Source of the DNA: Methylobacteriaceae bacterium
GTDB taxonomy: Bacteria > Pseudomonadota > Alphaproteobacteria > Rhizobiales > Beijerinckiaceae
Assembly (NCBI GenBank): GCA_947444195.1
Contig: CANEZL010000004.1
Location: forward strand, 124,001-188,000
Direction of reading: 5' to 3'
Length of the DNA stretch: 64,000 nucleotides
Positions 34,930-43,510 of the stretch are shown piece by piece. Under the pieces are notes generated by a model. It ran no database searches, was not told where the DNA came from, and saw nothing but the letters and a program-made list of their open reading frames with translations. How positions within the stretch are numbered: the stretch's first letter is position 1; each line of letters starts with the position of its first letter. The translations under genes were made by a program, and so were the position numbers.

Positions 34930-36051
34930 ATGTCGGGCGACGGCCGAGCTGAGGAGACGATGACAGGGGACGATCTCGGTGGAGATCCGCCCAAGGAACG
35001 CCCCGTCGAGGGACTTTCCGCTGAGGAACGCGCCGCCGGGGAACTCGCCGTCGTGGAGGAGGTGCCGGCCGAGGATTCTCAGAAGCACGAGGTCGACAAG
35101 GCGTCGGTCTACTGGAACCGTCAGCACTTCGCCGCGGACTATCTGCGGGGGGAATGGTCCCACCATCCGGCCGCGCAGGCCCGCCTTAACCGCGTGCTCG
35201 GCGGCCTATCGCGTGAGGAATGGTTCTGGCGTCGCGTCCTCAACGGCCGGTCGGGCTTGCGCGCGCTCGGCGTCGGAGTCGGCCGCGCGGCCACGGAACT
35301 GCGCCTGCTGTCCACCGGCACGATCGCGCAGTACGATCTCTACGATCCCGCCTCGGTCGCCCTGGAAGCCGGCGCCGAGGTGGCCGCCGCGATGGGCTTG
35401 AGCGACAAGGCGAATTTCATCTGCGGGGATATCCGGACCGCCACGCTCGAGCCCGAGAGCTACGACCTCGTCACGTTCGTGGCCTCGCTGCACCATTTTC
35501 CGGATCTCGACCGAGTCCTCGAGATCTGCAAGCGGGCGCTCAAACCGGGCGGGATCGTGTGGACGCTGGAATATGTCGGGCCCGACTATTTCGATTATCC
35601 GCCGGAGCATGCCCGCCTCGCCCACGACCTCTGGCACGGCCTGGATCCAGCGCTGACGAAATCATGGGTGCCGCAACTCACCCTTCCGAGCGTGGCGGAG
35701 GTGATCGCCGCCGATCCGACCGAATCGCCGGCCTCGTCGCAGATCATCGAGACCATGCGCCGGGTACTGCCGGCCACGCAGGTGATCCCGACCTACGGGA
35801 GCTTCGCGTTCATCATCTTCTGGGGTCTCAACCACGACGTCATCTACGACACCGAGGCGGGCAACCGCCTCGCCGAGGCGATCATGGCCATCGACACGGC
35901 CCTGATCGATTCCGGTGCGCTGCCGCACTACTTCGCCTACACGATCTCCCAGAAGCCCGGGCCGGGCGTGGCGCCGATGCCGCCTGTGCCCACCGCCGAG
36001 ACGATCCGCGGCCACCTCTTCGTCGAGACGCGCGAGCGCCCGCGGCGCTGA
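34930..36051 (+). CDS. class I SAM-dependent methyltransferase
   Basis: ALGVGVGRAATELRLLS..SYDLVTFVASLHHFPDLDRVLEICKRALKPGGIVW. Confidence 0.85.
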   Translation: MSGDGRAEETMTGDDLGGDPPKERPVEGLSAEERAAGELAVVEEVPAEDSQKHEVDKASVYWNRQHFAADYLRGEWSHHPAAQARLNRVLGGLSREEWFWRRVLNGRSGLRALGVGVGRAATELRLLSTGTIAQYDLYDPASVALEAGAEVAAAMGLSDKANFICGDIRTATLEPESYDLVTFVASLHHFPDLDRVLEICKRALKPGGIVWTLEYVGPDYFDYPPEHARLAHDLWHGLDPALTKSWVPQLTLPSVAEVIAADPTESPASSQIIETMRRVLPATQVIPTYGSFAFIIFWGLNHDVIYDTEAGNRLAEAIMAIDTALIDSGALPHYFAYTISQKPGPGVAPMPPVPTAETIRGHLFVETRERPRR

Positions 36052-36270
36052 CCCCGTACGGCTTGGAATGGATGGCCCGGCTCGACCGGCGCCAGTGACG
36101 GTGCGTCGGCTCCGAGAGCCGGCCGCCTCCGCGGCCTGCCAGGCTCGACGACCGGGCGGCGGCTCGATGGTCATTCACCCAGGAAGGGGGCGGGCAGGAC
36201 CAACCTGCCTTGGATAACCCGCCACAACCGACGGGTATTCCAGCGTGATCTGATCGGATCTCGGGAATTC

Positions 36271-36345
36271 TGGAGCGGGCGAAGGGATTCGAACCCTCGA
36301 CCCCAACCTTGGCAAGGTTGTGCTCTACCCCTGAGCTACACCCGC
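36271..36345 (-). tRNA. tRNA-Gly (GCC) copy 1
   Basis: GCGGGTGTAGCTCAGGGGTAGAGCACAACCTTGCCAAGGTTGGGGTCGAGGGTTCGAATCCCTTCGCCCGCTCCA. Confidence 0.97.
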
Positions 36346-36480
36346 TCGCAGCGGCGCCACCGAACGTTCGGCCCGGCGGCCCCGGACGGGCTCTCTAAAC
36401 ACCATTCCGCCGGGAAAGGGAAGGGCAAAATGCGGCCCTCCGGCGCCCGCCCCGGCCCGCCGCGCGGGGGTCCGGAAACG

Positions 36481-36509
36481 ACGAAAGCCGCCCGAGGGCG
36501 GCTTTTCGT
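36481..36509 (-). terminator. Hairpin between the two tRNA-Gly genes
   Basis: ACGAAAGCCGCC-CGAG-GGCGGCTTTTCGT. Confidence 0.6.
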
Positions 36510-36531
36510 GGGCGTCCGTCCTGTTGGAAAC

Positions 36532-36606
36532 TGGAGCGGGCGAAGGGATTCGAACCCTCGACCCCAACCTTGGCAAGGTTGTGCTCTACCCCTGAGCTAC
36601 ACCCGC
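36532..36606 (-). tRNA. tRNA-Gly (GCC) copy 2, identical
   Basis: Identical 75-nt sequence to 36271..36345, with about 70 bp of upstream flank also duplicated. Confidence 0.97.
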
Positions 36607-36720
36607 TCGCAGCGGCGCCACCGAACGTTCGGCCCGGCGGCCCCGGACGGCGCTCTCTAAACACCATTCCGCCGGGCGGCGCAAGCGGCCGAGCCTGGAA
36701 TTTTGCCGGGTGCGCAACCC

Positions 36721-37188
36721 TCACCAGGTGTCGGCCGGGGGGATCTCCTCCCGGATCTCGCGCAGGCGCTCGACTGTCGCGCGGGTCGTCCCCTCGGGCA
36801 GGGCGTCGAGGGGGAAGAAGCCGCAGGCCGCGATCTCCCGGTCGGGGGCCTTCTCGCGCAGGCGCGTGAAGGCCGGCGCCACGTAGAGGGCGACGTGGTC
36901 GCGGCCGGAGGCCGCGCGGTTGCGGTAGAAGCCGTGCAGCCGCAGGCCCCCGGAGGGCACCGCGAGTTCCGCCTCCTCGCGGAACTCGCGCAGCATGGCC
37001 TCGACCGCGCTCTCGCCCGTCTCGACGCCGCCCCCCGGCAGGTGCCAGCCCGCGGTGTAGGTGTGGCGCACGAGGCAGACCCGGCCCTCGCCGTCGATCG
37101 CCGCGCCGCGCACGCCCAGGGTCATGCCCCGCACGGCCAGCGCGCCCAGGTGGAACAGCCGGCGGGCGAGGGGATGATCGAGGAGCAC
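36721..37188 (-). CDS. NUDIX hydrolase
   Basis: GGGVETGESAVEAMLREFREEAEL Nudix box; GTG start likely. Confidence 0.88.
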   Translation of the reverse strand: MLLDHPLARRLFHLGALAVRGMTLGVRGAAIDGEGRVCLVRHTYTAGWHLPGGGVETGESAVEAMLREFREEAELAVPSGGLRLHGFYRNRAASGRDHVALYVAPAFTRLREKAPDREIAACGFFPLDALPEGTTRATVERLREIREEIPPADTW

Positions 37189-37193
37189 GCGCC

Positions 37194-37889
37194 TCAGACC
37201 ACGTCGAGCACGATCTGGCCCAGGCCCGCCACCGCGCCGGTCATCCGCTCGCCCCGCCGCACGGGCCCGACGCCGGAGGGCGTGCCCGTGAAGATCAGGT
37301 CCCCCGGCGCCAGCTCGAAATAGGCCGAGAGATAGGCGATCTGCTCGGCCACCGACCAGATCATCTCGGCAAGATCCCCCTGCTGGCGCAGGCTCCCGTC
37401 GACCTCCAGGGTGATCGCCCCGCGGTCCGGATGGCCGACTGCGGCGACCGGGTGGAGCGGCCCGATCGGCCCGGAGGCGTCGGCGGCCTTGCCGAGGTCC
37501 CACGGCCGGGCCATGCGCTTGGCCTCGTCCTGCAGGTCGCGCCGGGTCATGTCGAGGCCCACCGCGTAGCCGAAGACGTGGTCGAGGGCCGCCTCGACCG
37601 GGATGTCGCGCCCGCCCTTGCCGAGGGCCGCCACCATCTCGATCTCGAAATGGTAGTTCTCGGTGCGCGGCGGATAGGGGTGCGGGGCGGGCTCGCCGCC
37701 GACGCTCTGGAGGGCGTCGGCCGGCTTCATGAAGAAGAAGGGCGGCTCGCGGTCGGGGTCGGCCCCCATCTCGCGGGCATGGGCGGCGTAGTTGCGGCCG
37801 ACGCAGTAGACCCGCCGCACGGGAAACAGGTCGGCGCTGCCCGCCACGGGCAGGGCGATGCGCGGCGGATTGGGGATGACGGAGAGCAT
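37194..37889 (-). CDS. fumarylacetoacetate hydrolase family protein
   Basis: VYCVGRNYAAHAREMG..PPFFFMKPADAL..LIFTGTPSGVGPV. Confidence 0.92.
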   Translation of the reverse strand: MLSVIPNPPRIALPVAGSADLFPVRRVYCVGRNYAAHAREMGADPDREPPFFFMKPADALQSVGGEPAPHPYPPRTENYHFEIEMVAALGKGGRDIPVEAALDHVFGYAVGLDMTRRDLQDEAKRMARPWDLGKAADASGPIGPLHPVAAVGHPDRGAITLEVDGSLRQQGDLAEMIWSVAEQIAYLSAYFELAPGDLIFTGTPSGVGPVRRGERMTGAVAGLGQIVLDVV

Positions 37890-38028
37890 GGGGCCTCTTC
37901 AGTTCCCTCGGGTTCCGCGGCCGCCCGGCGGAGGCTATCCCGTCCGCGGCGGCCGTCTCCGCATTACCTTATGCGAGGACGGCGCCCGTGCCAGCCCGGC
38001 GCGGACACGCTGTAGCGAGGAAGAAACG

Positions 38029-39513
38029 ATGGGCGATACGGAGGAGCCGGCGGAGCGCGCTCTGGTCGCGGCCCTGCGCGCCCGGCTGGGCGACCGGCAC
38101 GTGCTCACGGAGCCCGGGGACCTCGCCCCCTATCTCACCGAGTCGCGCCGCCTGTTCCAGGGCCGGGCCCTCGCCGTCGCGCGCCCGGCCGACACCGCGG
38201 AGGTCGCCTTCGCCGTGCGCGCCTGCGCCGAGGCCGGGGTGCCGGTGGTGGCGCAGGGGGGCAATACCGGCCTCGTCGGCGGCGGCGTGCCGGAGGGTGG
38301 CCTCGTCCTCTCGCTCGCCCGCCTCGACCGGGTGCGGGCGGTCGATCCGGTGGGGGCGACGATGGTGGTGGAGGCCGGCGCCGTCCTCGCCGCGGTGCAG
38401 GAGGCGGCCGAGGCGGCGGGCTTGCTGTTCCCGCTCTCCTACGCCTCGCGGGGCTCCGCCCGGATCGGCGGCGGCATCAGCACCAATGCCGGCGGCATCG
38501 CGGTGCTGGCCTACGGCAATGCCCGCGACCTCGTCCTCGGCCTCGAGGTGGTGCTGGCCGACGGGCGGGTCTGGAACGGGTTGCGCGCCCTGCGCAAGGA
38601 CAATGCGGGCTACGACCTGAAGCAGCTCTTCATCGGCTCGGAGGGGACGCTCGGCATCGTCACCGCCGCGGTGCTGAAGCTCTTCCCGCGGCCCCGCTCC
38701 ACCACCGTCGCCTTCGTCGGCCTCGCCTCGGCGGAGCGGGCGCTCGCCCTGTTCACCCATCTGCGCGCGCGCTGCGACCGCGACCTCACCGCCTTCGAGG
38801 TGATGCCCCCCTTCGGCCTCGACCTCGTCCTGCGCCACGCCCCCGGCACGGTCCGGCCGCTGGCGGGCGAGCACGGCGCCTACGCCCTGGTCGAACTCGC
38901 CGCGAGCCGGCCCGGCGCGGACACCCGGGCCGAGATGGAAGCGGTCCTCGCCGAGGCCCTGGAGGCCGGCATCGCCGAGGACGCGGCGGTGGCCGCGAGC
39001 GAGGGGCAGAACCGCGCGCTCTGGGCCCTGCGGGAATCGCTGCCCGCGGCGCAGTCGCGCGCGGGCGCCTCGATCAAGCACGACGTCTCGGTGCCCCTGG
39101 CCGCGCTGCCGGGCTTTCTCGCGGAGGCCACCGCCGCCTGCGAGGCGGCGCTGCCGGGCCTGCGCGTCTGCGCCTTCGGGCATTTCGGCGACGGCAACAT
39201 CCACTTCAACCTGACGCAGCCCCCCGGGATGGCGCGGGCGGACTTCATCGCCCAATGGGGACGCTTCAACCGGATCGTGCACGACATCGTGCACGCGCGC
39301 GGCGGCTCCATCGCCGCCGAGCACGGCGTCGGACGCCTGAAGCGGGCGGAACTGGCGCGCTACGGCGACCCGGTCGGCCTCGACCTGATGCGCCGCCTCA
39401 AGGCGGCCCTCGACCCGCAGGGCCTGCTCAACCCGGGGAAGGTGGTGCCCGAGGTGCCCGAGCCCGAGGCGTCGGAGCGAGACGCGCCCGCCGGAGACCC
39501 GGGTCGGGTCTGA
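38029..39513 (+). CDS. FAD-binding oxidoreductase (GlcD / D-2-hydroxyglutarate dehydrogenase type)
   Basis: VVAQGGNTGLVGGGVPEGG..FGHFGDGNIHFNLTQP..EHGVGRLKRAELARY. Confidence 0.9.
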   Translation: MGDTEEPAERALVAALRARLGDRHVLTEPGDLAPYLTESRRLFQGRALAVARPADTAEVAFAVRACAEAGVPVVAQGGNTGLVGGGVPEGGLVLSLARLDRVRAVDPVGATMVVEAGAVLAAVQEAAEAAGLLFPLSYASRGSARIGGGISTNAGGIAVLAYGNARDLVLGLEVVLADGRVWNGLRALRKDNAGYDLKQLFIGSEGTLGIVTAAVLKLFPRPRSTTVAFVGLASAERALALFTHLRARCDRDLTAFEVMPPFGLDLVLRHAPGTVRPLAGEHGAYALVELAASRPGADTRAEMEAVLAEALEAGIAEDAAVAASEGQNRALWALRESLPAAQSRAGASIKHDVSVPLAALPGFLAEATAACEAALPGLRVCAFGHFGDGNIHFNLTQPPGMARADFIAQWGRFNRIVHDIVHARGGSIAAEHGVGRLKRAELARYGDPVGLDLMRRLKAALDPQGLLNPGKVVPEVPEPEASERDAPAGDPGRV

Positions 39514-39669
39514 GAGGGTGTCCGGCGGGCGCATCGGTCGGGGGTTCGGACCCCGGACGAGAGGGACGCTACAACCCCGACATGACGGGCCTGCGACGCG
39601 GCGGGACCGGCGGCGAGTCCCGAAACGAGACGGGCGCGGGCGGGCCTCCTCTGATCGACGACCTCGTCT

Positions 39670-39870
39670 CTGAACGGGCCTCTCCTCCCCCGGTTCTCGG
39701 GCTTGCTCGAGAACCGCACCCTGCTCGCCCGGATCGGGCAGGCCCGATCCGGGTGGGGAGGAGCCGGAGGTGGGGGATAGTTCAGGATCGAGCGTCCCGG
39801 TGCCTTCTGCGCCACCCCCACCCCGAACCCCTCCCCGCAAGGGGGAGGGGACACGAGCCCTTCAGCCCAG
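39670..39870 (+). repeat. Composite GC-rich repeat, family 3 copy A
   Basis: Flanks match reverse complement of 61099..61295; internal core 39777..39812 is in the same + orientation in both. Confidence 0.8.
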
Positions 39871-39967
39871 TCTCCCGTCATCCGTCCCGAACCGGGACGA
39901 AAAACACGGAACGGGCTTTGCTCACCTGCCGCTCACGATCCTGGCTCGCCCGGAAGAGACACTCGTG

Positions 39968-40723
39968 ATGCCGCACCGACGCAAAGAGTTCATCAATCTC
40001 GGCTTCGATGCCCTGACGCAGGACGAGGTCGTCGGGCGGATCCTGCAGGCGACCGCGGCGCCGCGCTTCCGCTACGTCGTGACCCCGAACGTCGACCACA
40101 TGGTCCGGATCGATGCCGATCCGCAGGTCGCCGCCCTCTACCGGAACGCGTGGCTCTGCCTCAACGACAGCCGCATCCTCAGCGCGCTCGCGCGGCTCGC
40201 GGGGGTGGAGCTGCCGGTGACCCCCGGCTCCGACATCGTGGTGGATCTCCTCGGGGATGCGCGCCTGCCCCGCGACACGCCCATCCTGGTGGTGGGCGGG
40301 GATGCCGGCCTGCCGGGCCAGATCCGGGACAAGCTCGGCCTCACCCAGGTCTCGCAGTACCGGCCGCCCATGAACCTCCTGCGCGATCCCGCCGCCCTGC
40401 GCCGGACCGTCGAGGCCATCGAGGAGAGCGGGGCCGCCCTCGTCTTCCTCGCGGTGGGCTCGCCCCAGCAGGAGCACGTCGCCGCCGCCGTCGCCGCGCG
40501 GGGCCGGGCCGCCGGCGTCGGCCTCTGCATCGGCGCGGCCCTGGAATTCCTCACGGGCGCCCGCCAGCGCGCCCCGCGCTGGATGCAGCGCGCCGGCCTC
40601 GAATGGGCCTTCCGCCTCGGCAGCGAGCCGCGCCGGCTCGCCCGCCGCTACCTCGTGATCGGGCCGCGGATCTTCGGCATCTTCCTGTCCTACCTGGTCT
40701 CCCGCCGCGTCAGCCTGCGCTAG
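39968..40723 (+). CDS. WecG/TagA/CpsF family glycosyltransferase
   Basis: VVTPNVDHMVRIDADPQVAALYRNAWLCLNDSRIL..VFLAVGSPQQEH. Confidence 0.92.
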   Translation: MPHRRKEFINLGFDALTQDEVVGRILQATAAPRFRYVVTPNVDHMVRIDADPQVAALYRNAWLCLNDSRILSALARLAGVELPVTPGSDIVVDLLGDARLPRDTPILVVGGDAGLPGQIRDKLGLTQVSQYRPPMNLLRDPAALRRTVEAIEESGAALVFLAVGSPQQEHVAAAVAARGRAAGVGLCIGAALEFLTGARQRAPRWMQRAGLEWAFRLGSEPRRLARRYLVIGPRIFGIFLSYLVSRRVSLR

Positions 40724-40875
40724 AGCATGCTGTTTTTTCACGGAAACGGCAGCATGCTCTATCTCTTTGTGGTCGCGCGATGATGTCGGAAAACCGGGTT
40801 CCACTTTTCCGCATCGTGCGCTAGGGCATCGTCCTGAAGGCGGTCGCCGGCTTGTCGCTGAAAGACGATGCTCCA
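40720..40875. repeat. CTAG-bounded intergenic repeat, family 2 (two abutting units)
   Basis: CTAGAGCATGCTG..CAGCATGCTC..GCATCGTGCGCTAG followed by CTAGGGCATCGTCCTGAAGGCGGTCGCCGGCTTGTCGCTGAAAGACGATGC. Confidence 0.8.
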
Positions 40876-40965
40876 GGGCGCCGAGCCGGTTCTCCGGACA
40901 TGCCGGGCAACCGCGAAGGGACGGCGCGTGCCGCCCCCTCCGTGGGAGCGCGGCACGCGCGCGGC

Positions 40966-41457
40966 TCAGCTCAGGGCGGGCAGGCGTCCCTCGGGGGAGT
41001 AGCGATCCACCGCCGAGGGCAGATCGCGGGAGAGGCGGGACAGGAGCTCGCTGCGGCTCAGGCCGGTGCGCTCCTCCAGCGCGGCCAGGGTGTCCGGGCC
41101 GATCGCGTGCTCCAGGTCCCGCTCCGCGATGTCCCGGTTGGGGCCGTGGTTGATCCACGAATGCGCGGTCTCGCCCTGGCCGCCCTTGGTGAAATGCTCC
41201 ACGAGCTCGCTCAGGCCGCTGGCGATGAGGCCGCCGACCCCGGCCGAGCCCACACCGCCGAGAAGGCCGGAGAGGTTGCCGAGGCCGCCGGTGCCGCCGG
41301 TGCCCGCTTGACGGTCCGACACGGAGGGGACCGGCGAACGGCCGGTGCCGGGGCCGTCATGGCCCTTCAGGAACTCGGCGATCTTGTCCCTGTTCTGGTA
41401 GCCCGCCACCGCCAGCAGACCCAGCAGGGCGGTCATCGAGGGGTATCCCTTGCTCAT
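40966..41457 (-). CDS. YidB/DUF937 family protein
   Basis: [53 protein letters not shown]. Confidence 0.85.
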   Translation of the reverse strand: MSKGYPSMTALLGLLAVAGYQNRDKIAEFLKGHDGPGTGRSPVPSVSDRQAGTGGTGGLGNLSGLLGGVGSAGVGGLIASGLSELVEHFTKGGQGETAHSWINHGPNRDIAERDLEHAIGPDTLAALEERTGLSRSELLSRLSRDLPSAVDRYSPEGRLPALS

Positions 41458-41703
41458 GGCGTATCCTTCTCCTGGCGATCTGTGATCCCGGCGACCGCGA
41501 TCCGGCCGCGCGCCGACGCGACGGGGTGACGAAAGCTCCGGCCCCGGATGCGCGCGCCGCGCCCGGGGCCGAGGGGAGGCGGTCCCGCCGAAGCGCTCAC
41601 GGGCCGGAGCCGATATCGGTTCGGCGAGGGGGCGCGTCGGGACGACGCCGAGACAACGCAGGGAGGCCCGCCCGATCGCGGGGCGATCGGGCGGGCTCCG
41701 GTC

Positions 41704-41907
41704 TCAGCGCTTGCCGGTGATCTTGTCGGCGAGGTTCTTGGCGCCGTCCTTCACGTCGCCGACGGTCTTCTGCGCCTCGCCCTTCAGCTCCTGCGCCTTG
41801 CCCTCGGCCACGAGCTTGTCGTTGCCGGTGACGTTGCCGACGCCCTGCTTGACGTTGCCCACGGCCTCGTTGGCCAGACCCTTGATCTTGTCGGTGGTGC
41901 TGCTCAT
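41704..41907 (-). CDS. CsbD family stress protein
   Basis: DKIKGLANEAVGNVKQGVGNVTGNDKLVAEGKAQELKGEAQKTVGDVKDGAKNL. Confidence 0.92.
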   Translation of the reverse strand: MSSTTDKIKGLANEAVGNVKQGVGNVTGNDKLVAEGKAQELKGEAQKTVGDVKDGAKNLADKITGKR

Positions 41908-41972
41908 CGCTGTGCTCCTTCGGTCGGAGGGGGTTGGCGGGCCGGCGGGAGGGCCGGCCCGGCGGGGGTGAA

Positions 41973-42884
41973 TCAGGCCCGGCGCGCGTCGTAGACGTCG
42001 AGGAGGTTCACCGGCTTCGGGGCGCCGAGGCGACCTCCGAAATAGGCGGCGAGGGCGCCCAGGATCAGCGCGATGGCCGCGTAGAAGGCACCCTGCGTGG
42101 CGGCCGACTTGGCGGCGACGGCGGCGGCCTCGGCCTTCTGCTTGGCGGTGGCGACCGCCTGCTCGTACTGCTTCTGGTAGTCCTGCACCTGCTGGCGGGC
42201 CTGGTCGACCGGGATGTTCTGGGCCCGGGCGAGGGCGTCGGCGGCGCGGGACTCCGCCTGGCTCTTCTGGGCGGAGTCACCCGTGAACAGGGCCTTCACC
42301 GCCGCCACCGCCGCGTCGCGGGCGGCCTGCGGGTCCTGGCCGGCGGCCTGCTCGCGCACCTTCTGCTCGATCCCGTCGAGGGGGTTCGAGATCTTGGACA
42401 GCGAGGGCGCGGCGGCCTGCGCGGCCGTCTGCACGGTGCCGCCCACGAGGTTGCCCGCGCCGCCGAGCGCGCCCGAGACGGTGCCGAGGGCGCCGCCGAC
42501 GAGGCCCGTGGCCGCCGAGGTCAGCAGGTAGAGGACGACGAGGGTGGTCACCGCCCAGGAGACGAGGCCGTGCAGGGCCGCGGCGCCCGCCAGGGGCTTG
42601 CCGGAGAGGCGGCCGGCGATGGCGCCGCCGGCGAGGGAGGCCACGATCCCCGAGACCACGAACCAGATCCCCGCGCCCATGGAGACGGTGGAGGCGGCCG
42701 GGTTGTCGGGGGCGTTCACGCCGACGCTGGAGAGGCCGACCCCGACGCCGATCATGTTGAGGACGATCTGGGTCACGAGGGCCGTGACGGCGCCGGCGAA
42801 GATGGCGCCCCAGGACACTTCGTTGAGGAGGACGGCCCGCGTATCGCCCGCGGCGACCGGGGAGAGTTGGGTGGTCGTGGTCAC
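41973..42884 (-). CDS. multi-TM membrane protein (PhnA-like), stress-cluster member
   Basis: VSWGAIFAGAVTALVTQIVLNMIGVGVGLSSV..GIWFVVSGIVASLAGGAIAGRLSG. Confidence 0.7.
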   Translation of the reverse strand: MTTTTQLSPVAAGDTRAVLLNEVSWGAIFAGAVTALVTQIVLNMIGVGVGLSSVGVNAPDNPAASTVSMGAGIWFVVSGIVASLAGGAIAGRLSGKPLAGAAALHGLVSWAVTTLVVLYLLTSAATGLVGGALGTVSGALGGAGNLVGGTVQTAAQAAAPSLSKISNPLDGIEQKVREQAAGQDPQAARDAAVAAVKALFTGDSAQKSQAESRAADALARAQNIPVDQARQQVQDYQKQYEQAVATAKQKAEAAAVAAKSAATQGAFYAAIALILGALAAYFGGRLGAPKPVNLLDVYDARRA

Positions 42885-42926
42885 GCTTTGAGACTCCGGT
42901 AACGATCGATCGGAACGGGGAAGACG

Positions 42927-43256
42927 TCAGATCTTGCTGACGAGGAGGCCGAGGCCGAAGCCGATCAGGCCCGCCACGAGGAGCGAGGTGTGCGGCCACT
43001 CGGTGGAGCGGTCGTGGCCCTCGCGCAGGTAGCGGCGCCCCTGGTCGTAGGCGTCCTCGGCGTAGTCGGAGACCTCGTCGGCCGCGTGCCGGACGGCGTC
43101 CTTGGCTTGGCCGTAGAGGTTCTCCGCGCCGCCCCGCGCCTCGCGCAGCCGGCCTTCGAGGGAATCGCTGCGCGATCCGGTGAGGTCGCCCACCGCGCCC
43201 TGCACCTTGCCGCCCATTTCCCGCGCGGCGCCCGTGATCCTGTCGGTGTCGATCAT
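42927..43256 (-). CDS. CsbD/ElaB-like protein with C-terminal TM
   Basis: DRITGAAREMGGKVQGAVGDLTGSRSDSLEGRLREARGGAENLYGQAKD..LLVAGLIGFGLGLLVSKI. Confidence 0.75.
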   Translation of the reverse strand: MIDTDRITGAAREMGGKVQGAVGDLTGSRSDSLEGRLREARGGAENLYGQAKDAVRHAADEVSDYAEDAYDQGRRYLREGHDRSTEWPHTSLLVAGLIGFGLGLLVSKI

Positions 43257-43510
43257 GTCGTTCTCCTCGTTGGTCGGGTGATGCGTGCCCCGGCCCCGGA
43301 TCGGGCCGGCGCACGGAGCCGTAATTCGCGGCGGGCGTCGCGGATGGGCGCCGCCCGCCCCTGCGGGACCCGCCCTCGGCGGGCGCCTCGCGCGGTCCGG
43401 GAGGACGTCGCGCCCTCCGCGCCGCCCGATCGGTCCTGGTCCGCTCGCCCTGAGATGGTCCGGGGACGGCGCCTCTCAATGGTGCAAAAAGACCAGTATA
43501 GCGGTTTATT

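Noticed and set aside
40966-43256. EcfG promoter motifs directly upstream of the individual CsbD/YidB genes
   Set aside because: No GGAAC-N16-18-GTT found in those short intergenic gaps on the correct strand.
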